In this document: one piece after another, positions 57,513 through 64,000 of the stretch
How the letters are laid out: each line of letters opens with the position of its first letter
How positions within the stretch are numbered: the first letter of the stretch is position 1
Assembly (NCBI GenBank): GCA_905221605.1
Contig: CAJNDS010002272.1
Span: 298,501-362,500 of the forward strand
DNA: 64,000 nt
From: Symbiodinium natans
Taxonomy: Eukaryota; Sar; Dinophyceae; Suessiales; Symbiodiniaceae
Reading direction: 5' to 3'
Notes under the pieces: model-generated
Told to the model about the DNA's origin: nothing
What the model saw: the letters and a program-made list of their open reading frames with translations, nothing else
Databases searched by the model: none
Program-made: the position numbers and the translations under genes

Positions 57513-57751
57513 GCCGTGAACCAGGAACCCCGAGCACTGCCCTAAACCCTCTTGAGACCTCGCCCTCCCAACCCACCTTCGAACCCGATAAGCCCCAGAC
57601 CTTCCAGCCCCACAGCCCTATCATCCTAAAATGCCCCCAAACATCCCCCAACCCTGTTAAGCCCTGAAAGCCCCTGAACGCTATCCCTAAACCCTAAACC
57701 CTAGACCCTAGACCCTAAACCCTAAACCCTAAACCCTAAACCCTGGCTCAG

Positions 57752-57839
57752 TTTCTCTTCCTCCTGGTGCTCATCAAGCCCCTCTCCGACATCAAAATCG
57801 AGCCGAGGCCGGCTGTGCCGATGGCTCCGCAGCCTGCTG
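57752..57839 (+). CDS. Membrane-protein exon
   Basis: ccctggctcag|TTT start, frame FLFLLVLIKPLSDIKIEPRP then AVPMAPQPA, donor CTG|GTTCAG (phase 1). FLFLLVLI is the end of a membrane helix followed by a Pro-rich loop. Likely same gene as 58554-58623, which encodes another span. Confidence 0.55.
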
Positions 57840-57849
57840 GTTCAGGGCT

Positions 57850-58012
57850 TGCATATATGTATGGAAGTATATATATATATAGATAGATACATATGAGTAT
57901 ATATGATATAATATAATATCATATGATATGATATAATTTAATTAATATAATACAATATAATATCACATACTATATTATAATATCGTATAACATAATATAA
58001 AATCTATATATC

Positions 58013-58043
<31 letters not shown>

Positions 58044-58130
58044 ATATATAGCGTTTTCTTTGTTTATGCATATGCACAGAACACCATCATGCATATACGC
58101 ACACATGTATGTATATACACACACGCTAGA
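57850..58130. repeat. TA-rich microsatellite
   Basis: Degenerate atat/atgatat and gtgtgt repeats; no coding support. Confidence 0.85.
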
Positions 58131-58412
58131 GTTTAGGATTAAAGTTTCTTTCGGGGCTAAGGGAATAGGGTTTAGGGCCAACACTGAGGGGCGCGGCGCT
58201 CATGAGCACATGGTGTGCTTTGGGCTTGTAGTTCCGGGGCATGTGGACTTTTGGGATTCAGGGCTTGGTGTCCCTAAACCCTAATCCCTAAGCCCTAAAC
58301 CCTGAACCCTGAACCCTGAACCCTAAACTTTAAATCGGCTTTAATATTAAAATTCAGGGTTTAAGGCTTGGGGTTTCAGGAATCGGGTTGGGGTTCGAAG
58401 TTCTCCACTCAG

Positions 58413-58452
58413 CCGCTACCAGAGCCCTCCGCCACGGGCGCAAACCCTGAGT
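58413..58452 (+). CDS. Short exon-like island (RYQSPPPRAQTLS)
   Basis: tctccactcag|C start; end AGT|GCCCTAAACC would be a GC donor. Confidence 0.35.
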
Positions 58453-58553
58453 GCCCTAAACCCTAAGCCCTAAACCCTAAACCCGACACCCTAAACCCTA
58501 AACCCTAAACCCTAAACCCTAAACCCTCAACCCTAAACCCTAAACCCGAACAG

Positions 58554-58623
58554 AGTGCCACGCCCAGGGCCGTTCCCTACTTCTGCATCCTCGGCCTCTA
58601 CTTTATCTACGTGGTGCTGATAG
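58554..58623 (+). CDS. Transmembrane exon
   Basis: acccgaacag|AGT start (or the inner cacgcccag|G), frame SATPRAVPYFCILGLYFIYV then VLI, donor ATAG|GTACTT. YFCILGLYFIYVVLI is a clear membrane helix. Confidence 0.55.
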
Positions 58624-58695
58624 GTACTTCCCCCCATTCCTGGCATCGGGTTTAGGGGTTAGTTCGGGTTTAGGGTTTAGGGGTTTAGGGACTCT

Positions 58696-58785
58696 CCGGA
58701 TCCCCAACCCCCCACCCCCCCCCCCACCCCCCCCCCCCCCCCCCCCCACCCCCCCCCCACCCCCCCCCCCCACCCCCCCCCCAGC
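58696..58785 (+). repeat. C-tract cluster
   Basis: Runs of 9-21 C separated by single A; strong potential for i-motif/G-quadruplex on the other strand. Sits between arrays. Confidence 0.95.
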
Positions 58786-59009
58786 CCCGGGAATCCTACC
58801 TAGGGTTTCAGGGTTTAGGGTTTAGGGTTTAGGGTATAGGTTTCGGGTTTAGGATTTAGGGTTCAGGGTTTCGGGTTTAGGGTTTAGGGTTTGGGGTTTG
58901 GGGTTTGGGGTTTAGGGTTTAGGGCGCTTCAAACAGTTCTGAAACCCTACAAAAGTTCGGAAAATGCTTCATCAACAGCCTGTGACACCCTGTAACGCTT
59001 GCCCTCTAG

Positions 59010-59065
59010 GCCCGGTGTAGTCTTTCGGTTGCTTTGCAGGCTTTCCGGAGATTTAGGGCGCCGGG
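59010..59065 (+). CDS. Exon-like island (ARCSLSVALQAFRRFRAP)
   Basis: cttgccctctag|GCC start, donor CCGGG|GTTTAGGG from an array. Confidence 0.45.
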
Positions 59066-59191
59066 GTTTAGGGTTTTCGGGCTTTGGCATACCCTTCGAG
59101 TGTTAAGATGCCCTTGCGCCCCCTAAACCCTTAGCCTGAGTTGTGTTTCGAGGTTGCTAGGGGGGTCTTCAGGGTCAATTTAGGGTTTCAG

Positions 59192-59327
59192 ACGCACTGG
59201 ACCGTTGAGCTCTGAATCCTCGAGAAAGAAGGCGTGCTGGTGCGAGTCCCAGGGCTTTTCCTTTTGTAGCGTTGTGGTCCTACGGGCATCGGGGAATTGC
59301 TATCTAATCTATGTTAGTAGCGATTAG
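59192..59327 (+). CDS. Terminal exon, 44 codons
   Basis: agggtttcag|A start, frame RTGPLSSESSRKKACWCESQ, GFSFCSVVVLRASGNCYLIY then VSSD and TAG. Second half is hydrophobic with alternating polar residues. Confidence 0.45.
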
Positions 59328-59556
59328 CAGGAACTAAGGAGCGAGGTATGTCACGCCTGTCAGACATTTAAGTCTTATAATCTCCCAACCTGCAAGCCCC
59401 ACGACGCGCCAAAACTGCCCAACCCCCCAAGCTTATCCCCTAGTGCCCAACCCTAAACCCTAAACCCTAAACAACCCTAAACCCTAAAACCTAAACCCTA
59501 AACCCTAAACCTTAAACAACCCAAAACCCCAAAACCCGGCAAAATTTAGGCCCCAG

Positions 59557-59646
59557 GGATGGACCTGGCCAGGTCTTCCTCCTCTGGACTTCTCCTGCCA
59601 GGCCGTGGCTCCCGCCCTCAGCCCAAGACCCTAAGGGTTCTCAGGG
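59557..59646 (+). CDS. Exon-like island, two good frames
   Basis: ggccccag|G start; DGPGQVFLLWTSPARPWLPP... or, with an ATG, MDLARSSSSGLLLPGRGSRP..., both open to GG|GTTTAGGG. Confidence 0.4.
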
Positions 59647-59743
59647 GTTTAGGGTTTAGGGTTTAGGGTTAGGGTGTAGGGTTTAGGGTTTAGGGTTTAG
59701 AGTTTAGGGTTTCGGGCTCTCAGGGTCTGAGGTCTTATTCCAG

Positions 59744-59817
59744 AAGCCCTGCAAGCACTACTCTACGCAACGCGTCTTGGTTCTTGAATTCCGGTTCCTG
59801 ACCATGTTGGCTTTGGG
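59744..59817 (+). CDS. Exon-like island (KPCKHYSTQRVLVLEFRFLT)
   Basis: gtcttattccag|AAG start, ends MLALG, donor GGG|GTATCG. Confidence 0.5.
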
Positions 59818-59952
59818 GTATCGCTAACCTATATATAGCTCTATATTATATTTCATAAACATGTTTCTCGTGTGTAAAATCAAATTTAGAGGGGACGGCA
59901 TAATACAGGGCTCGCTTTTCAAGCCTTCAGCTTGAACCCAAATTCACCTCAG

Positions 59953-60042
59953 GAGCTCCAGCACATCATCTTCTGCAAGCAGACTGACTCAGTGGAGCGG
60001 GGATGGTTGGCAGCCCCCACACCCCAAACCCTACAGATGTAG
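59953..60042 (+). CDS. Terminal exon (ELQHIIFCKQTDSVERGWLA)
   Basis: aattcacctcag|GAG start (AG|G), ends APTPQTLQM, TAG. First 20 codons have near-total GC3; the tail includes array-like CCCCAAACCC. Confidence 0.5.
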   Translation, partial: ELQHIIFCKQTDSVERGWLAAPTPQTLQM

Positions 60043-60117
60043 GGGGTTTTGAGGGTTAGGGGTTTAGGGTTTCGGGTCCCAAGACCCTACTGCAAGCCCC
60101 AAACCCTAAACCCGCAG

Positions 60118-60201
60118 AGAGCTGTACATTTCCAATCAGCGCCCATGCACGCGCCAAGCATTGTCCTCGGGTCCCCCCCTCTTTGGATTCTGGGGGCTTA
60201 A
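60118..60201 (+). CDS. Terminal exon (RAVHFQSAPMHAPSIVLGSP)
   Basis: aacccgcag|AGA start, ends PLWILGA, TAA. Confidence 0.4.
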   Translation, partial: RAVHFQSAPMHAPSIVLGSPPLWILGA

Positions 60202-60250
60202 GCTACGGTTTAGGAACCGAAGCAACACATAAGCAGTCCTAGAAGAGTAG

Positions 60251-60310
60251 CTGGGGCGACCCACGGAAGCCCCCAGCGGAAACTCCCCAGAACCTCTGTT
60301 GAATCCCTAA
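60251..60310 (+). CDS. Possible terminal exon (LGRPTEAPSGNSPEPLLNP)
   Basis: agaagagtag|CTG to TAA, Pro/Ser-rich. Confidence 0.35.
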   Translation: MGRPTEAPSGNSPEPLLNP

Positions 60311-60371
60311 ACCCGTAGCCCCAAACCCCAAACCCCAAACCCTAAACCCTAAACCATGCAAGAGTTCAGAG

Positions 60372-60437
60372 GAGCTGCATCAGCAAGCCTCCAACTTCGA
60401 CTGCGGCTGGCAGGACTGCCTCCCAAGCAGGGAATAG
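60372..60437 (+). CDS. Possible terminal exon (ELHQQASNFDCGWQDCLPSR)
   Basis: gagttcagag|GAG start (AG|G), ends GAA TAG exactly where a TTTAGGG array begins (GGAATAGGG), so the stop may be array-derived. Confidence 0.45.
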   Translation, partial: ELHQQASNFDCGWQDCLPSRE

Positions 60438-60632
60438 GGTTTAGGGTTTAGGGTTTAGGATTTACGGCTCAGGGTTTAGGGTTCAGGGTTTGGGGTATAG
60501 GGTTTAGGGTTTTAGGGTTTTAGGGTTTTAGGGTTTTAGGGTTTTAGGGTTTTAGGGTTTTAGGGTTTTAGGGTTTTAGGGTTTTAGGGTTTTAGGGTTT
60601 TAGGGTTTTAGGGTTTGGGGTTTGGGGTTTAG
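60438..60632 (+). repeat. TTTAGGG then TTTTAGGG array
   Basis: 60505-60615 is about 14 perfect TTTTAGGG octamers, then TTTGGGG and TTTAG, which serves as the next acceptor. Confidence 0.95.
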
Positions 60633-61299
60633 GGGACGCATGCCGACTGTCTCCATTTCGCTCCGCATCGTTGCGTGCGGAGGATCAGACTTCAGAGCTA
60701 GACCAAATCGCTGGGTTGTGCAGCCTCTGGCGAAAGGCCTCATGATCGAAGAAGAATCCTTTAGTTTAAAGGCCTGCAGCCTTGGTACAGTAGGCCACTA
60801 GATGCTAGGTAGGCCGACTGCCTCCAAGCTTTGGAGAGGCTCTTGTCCTCACCTAACACAGCTCTAAACCTCAAGCTTTCTGCACTCATCACCCCCCGAA
60901 GCTCCGAACAGACCCAAATACAGGGGGCGGGGGGGTGTCCCTAAACCCTAAACCCTGAACCCTGAACCCTAAACCCCAAGCATTAAAACCCTGAGCCCCC
61001 CCCCCGCCCCCCCCCCTAAAAATGCGAATGGCGCAGAGCACAGGGCGAGACCTTGGTCCAAGTGATGATGGCTTGGATCATGCTCACGCCGTGAGCTCAG
61101 AGTGGGGGGGGGGGGGGAGTTTAGGGTTTAGGGTTTAGGGTTTAGAGTTTAGGGTTTCGGTTTCGGGTTTAGGTTTTTTTGTTGTTGTTTTTTTTTTTTG
61201 TTGTGGGGGGGGGGGGGGGGGAGGGGGAGGGGGAGGGGGTAGAGTTGGCTTTTGTGTGCGAGGCAGAAGTTGGAAGCGCCCCATATACATCCCCCTTAA
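60633..61299 (+). CDS. Three phase-matched exons ending a gene
   Basis: 60633-60789 after TTTAG|GGG: contains ATG (60640) MPTVSISLRIVACGGSDFRA, RPNRWVVQPLAKGLMIEEES, FSLKACSLGT, donor ACA|GTAGGC (phase 0), 52 codons. 61044-61090 after agagcacag (AG|G): GETLVQVMMAWIMLT, donor ACGCC|GTGAGC (phase 2). 61263-61299 after tgtgcgag (AG|G): in phase QKLEAPHIHPP, TAA. No stop at either join. The third exon also has a longer open frame (AEVGSAPYTSPLRPRKAG), so its frame is less certain. Unknown family. Confidence 0.55.
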
Positions 61300-61439
61300 G
61301 ACCCAGGAAGGCCGGCAAAAGCCATGATGCTTAAACCACTAAAGTTCCCTTGAGGGGCCTGAAAAAAGAGATGTTTGTTACACACCAAGGGTCAGAGGGA
61401 TTCGAGGGCTGTAGGGATTCTAGGGTGATAGAGTTTTTG

Positions 61440-61600
61440 GCTTTCGTCTAAGGGTAGTTTCATGGGCCCTTCGTATGGTCCATTCTCTCCCTTAAACTTT
61501 CAAAGGGTTCTGATGTAAGGGCCCTTCGTTAATTTTGAGAAGGGTATAGAAGGGGCATATAAGGGGTACTGGTACCTTCTTCAGGGCCTATACTAAGGGG
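61440..61600. mobile_element. MITE-like repeat, complement of 14375-14425
   Basis: gggttctgatgtaagggccc and aaggggcatataaggggta match the 14.4-kb copy in reverse complement. Confidence 0.6.
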
Positions 61601-61746
61601 CCAACTACGCTAAGATTTCGGGTTTTTGATGAGGGCCCTTTGGGGACGCTTCCAACAACCCTAAACCCCAAACCCCAAACCCCAAACCCCAAACCCCAAA
61701 CCCTAAACCCTAAACCCTAAACCCTGAACCCCTTCCAACAGCCCAG

Positions 61747-63188
61747 GCCACGCGTGGTGCCAACCATGAAGCAAGCCTGGCTGCCTTTTGGAAGGGACGC
61801 TGCGACATAGAGGTTTTGAGTTGGGATGTTTAGGATTAGGGGGGGGGGGGGGGGGGGGGGTTTAGGGTTTAGGGTTTAGGGTTTAGGGTTTAGGGTTTAG
61901 GGCTTAGTGTTCCCCCTTTATACTAACAGTCCTGAATAGGGGACTCTAGTAGGGTGTACTATATTCCCTATCAAGAACTGTTAGACTGTTAGTATCAGGG
62001 GTAACATCCCAGGTTATGAGGTTTGAGGAGTTCGGGCTCAGGGTATAGGGTCTTCATGAGGGCTGCCTCCGAAACCAAAAAACTTCAGCCCTGCAAACCC
62101 TAAACCCTAAACCCTAAACCCTAAACCCTAAACCCTAAACCTGCAAAAGAGCTGCAAGTCCCCCCACCGTCATTCAGATTCGGTTTATGCTTCACAGCTT
62201 GGCGCAAGTTGTGGCAGATTCGTTGTTGCTTGCAGCCCTGCTGCTGATTGACGGCATCCAGTTCCTGTTTAGGCTACCCCATCATGGTACCTGATTCCAG
62301 TTTAGGATTGAAATAAGTTGTATTTCCTTCTTAGGGCTTATCTTATGTCGGACCTTGTTCAGAGAGGTTTACATGACCAGCCTATAAAGGCAAGTAAGGA
62401 GCGGATTTCATGTTCACATGGCCTAGACCCTAAACCCTAAACCCTAACCCCTAAACCCTGAACAATAGAACGTAAGCCCTAAAACCTGAAGCCCTGAACA
62501 ATAAACCCTAATTAAAGCCTAACATCATGACATGTGAAGATGCGAAGCAACCACATTAGAGAGCCCATTTTCGGCCCAAGCCTGCTCGCATGCGCGAACG
62601 ATCGGAGGCCCAAGAGCAGGGTCCGAACTGGAACTTGACGGTTGAGCCTCAAAACCCCAAACGCTAGACCCCATAAGGCTCTGCCCAGACTAACAACCTC
62701 AGGGGTGTACATGGTTAGGGTTTCGCACCTTAACCCCTAAACGCCGCTTAGACTCTTGAACCCTGAAACTATAACTATTTTGTCATTTCTCTAGAATATG
62801 GTCCCTTTTGGGGTCCTTGTTATAAGGCGGCCCCCGGCACCCAACAAGGGAACCCAATTTACAGAACTGACCATATCAAAACAAAACAAAAAAATATATA
62901 TATATATATACGCTGCCAACAAACCTTGAGCCCCTAAGCCTTTACATGCCGGATCTTGAACCCTTTAACCCCTAAACCCTAAACCCTAAACCCTAACTAA
63001 ACCCTAACCCTAACATCCTAAACCCTAACTAAACCCTAACTAAACCCTAACCCTAACACTTTAAGCCTTGAACCCCACACTTCTGCTGTCAAGTCGAGAG
63101 TGGAACCAGTAGCCAGAGCCACGGAGCGGATGCCGCCGCTGGCTGCATCGCCATGGACGCCGCTGCCGCCACCTCAAGTGGGCGTTAC
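61747..63188 (+). CDS. Five phase-matched exons, probable membrane protein
   Basis: 61747-61812 (aacagcccag|G): ATRGANHEASLAAFWKGRCD IE, donor GAG|GTTTTG. 62178-62286 (ccgtcattcag): IRFMLHSLAQVVADSLLLAA, LLLIDGIQFLFRLPHH, donor ATG|GTACCT. 62335-62366 (tccttcttag|GG): LILCRTLFRE, donor GAG|GTTTAC. 62562-62640 (cattagag): SPFSAQACSHARTIGGPRAG then SELELD, donor ACG|GTTGAG. 63094-63188 (tgtcaag|TC): ESGTSSQSHGADAAAGCIAM, DAAAATSSGRY, donor TAC|GTAGGA. All four joins keep one frame. VVADSLLLAALLLIDGIQFLF is a membrane or buried helix. Intron 1 contains a G23 tract, an array and a TIR element. Confidence 0.55.
61909..62005. mobile_element. TIR element, TACTAACAG / CTGTTAGTA
   Basis: gttcccccttta tactaacag at the left; ctgttagtatcaggggtaac at the right: about 20 bp of imperfect terminal repeat, 97 bp long. 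It starts GT, and the next downstream AG is cccag at 62012. Confidence 0.75.
62955..63060 (+). repeat. CCCTAAA/CCCTAACTAAA mixed array
   Basis: Heptads mix with CCCTAACTAAA and CCCTAA (TTAGGG-like) units. Confidence 0.85.
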
Positions 63189-63575
63189 GTAGGAAACTAG
63201 GTGTGTTCTTGGGGCTATGTCATACTTTCCCCTATTGGCTGAATCAGGATCATGGTCAGGATATTTCATTCAGAGGGGCATCATCCTAGGAATCTTGCCC
63301 TAAGAGTCCACGTACCTAAATAGGGCAGACTTGGGTCTTAAAGCTCCTCATATATAGGGACTTTGGGGCCCCAAGTATGCAAGGAGGTCCCTAAACCCTA
63401 AACCCTAAACCCTAAACCCTAAACCCTAAGGTACATGGACCCTTAGGGATAGGTGTTTGTTTAGCGTGGCCTTAGGGCTATTGCTTAGGGTTATTGCGTA
63501 GGGTTTTTCGTCAGGGGGCTTAGGGTTTAGGGTTTAGGGTTCCAGGGTTACGGCTAGAGGTGCTAGGGGATGCAG

Positions 63576-63607
63576 GGTCCTCTTTAGAGAGCTGCTCATA
63601 ACACAAG
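63576..63607 (+). CDS. Short exon-like island (VLFRELLITQ)
   Basis: ggggatgcag|G start, donor CAAG|GTTTGG. Confidence 0.4.
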
Positions 63608-63620
63608 GTTTGGGGAGGAG

Positions 63621-63695
63621 TTTCGTGTGCTACTGGGCGTGGAGTGGAGCTTTTTGATGTCACATGCACAAGAGCATCTGTGTACTTAATTAGAT
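63621..63695 (+). CDS. Possible terminal exon, frame uncertain
   Basis: ggggaggag|T; FRVLLGVEWSFLMSHAQEHL... to TAA at 63687, or in phase with 63607 VSCATGRGVELFDVTCTRAS... to TGA. The 13-bp gap to the previous island is too short for an intron, so only one can be right. Confidence 0.3.
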
Positions 63696-63817
63696 GAAAA
63701 CCGAAATGTACTTGTATACACGCCCTCAGCCCTAAACCCTAAAACACATGTGTGTGCACATATTTCTGTATGCACGGAGATTTATGGTTTTCGTTGTCCG
63801 TGGTTTCAACGTCTTAG

Positions 63818-63837
63818 GCTTGCATGGCGGCTTCCAG
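63818..63837 (+). CDS. Micro-exon candidate (LHGGFQ)
   Basis: caacgtcttag|G ... CAG|GTTTAG. Confidence 0.2.
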
Positions 63838-63958
63838 GTTTAGATAATGCGAGGGCCATCGCACATGTGCTACTTGCGGTTTTAGGGTTTGGGGTTTGGG
63901 GTTTTAGGGGGTTCGTGTTCGGTTTCCGGCTTTTGTGTCCATCTTCTTTCTCGTCTAG

Positions 63959-64000
63959 GTGGCTTCTGCGATGTCAGCTGTCATGCAGGAAATGTGCTAC
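63959..64000 (+). CDS. Exon running off the window end
   Basis: cttctttctcgtctag|GTG: excellent acceptor (AG|G); frame VASAMSAVMQEMCY open to the last base. Confidence 0.45.
   Translation, partial: MASAMSAVMQEMCY

Noticed and set aside
1-64000. Peptides ending in LNPKP or RVQGLGF and similar at many ORF ends
   Set aside because: They are translations of CCCTAAACCC or TTTAGGGTT arrays, not conserved protein motifs.

Overview
This looks like nuclear DNA of a protist with plant-type telomere repeats (TTTAGGG / CCCTAAA), most likely a dinoflagellate or related myzozoan alga. The reasons are: TTTAGGG heptads saturate the window in both orientations; there are no long ORFs; coding potential sits in 20-50 codon GC3-rich islands, nearly all on the + strand; those islands usually open right after AG with a G next (AG|G); and several could end at a GC rather than a GT donor. 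AG|G acceptors and GC/GA donors are known in dinoflagellates. The organism call is inference. No prokaryotic, organellar or viral gene was recognised.

Layout. 1-14.6 kb: exon-like islands set among telomere-like arrays, including one island that resembles the C-terminal part of a DExH-box helicase (2086-2191). 14.64-18.5 kb: a very AT-rich satellite whose ~180-bp units are inverted about a centre near 15.5 kb, followed by a second AT-rich block with a perfect-looking inverted repeat. 18.7-20.9 kb: degenerate GA/CT-rich duplications surrounding a Cys-rich exon. 21.6-64 kb: about one exon-like island per 300-700 bp, separated by telomere-like arrays, poly-G/poly-C tracts and several small inverted-repeat (MITE-like) families.

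Genes. I could not assemble a complete gene. Several neighbouring islands join with matching reading phase: 25278-25528, 28731-28900, 31310-31869, 40128-40606, 41172-41648, 42103-42893, 44430-45148, 50362-50707, 52220-52665, 60633-61299, 61747-63188. That supports real multi-exon genes transcribed left to right. Many islands end in stops very close to the next array, so an alternative is that part of the window consists of captured or decayed gene fragments. Except for the helicase-like island, products are not recognised. Exon calls rest on reading frame, third-position GC and splice motifs only; short GC-rich sequence often has more than one open frame, so most confidences are moderate.

Most interesting signals: (1) telomere heptads appear to be intron material that directly supplies splice sites (G|GTTTAGGG donor, TTTAG|GGG acceptor, |GCCCTAAA GC-type donor); (2) a 93-bp terminal-inverted-repeat element at 34975-35067 sits between duplicated CAG and has GT...AG limits, as an introner would; (3) exon edges are duplicated next to arrays in at least four places; (4) many distinct telomere-repeat variants form locally homogeneous arrays; (5) the inverted AT-rich satellite.
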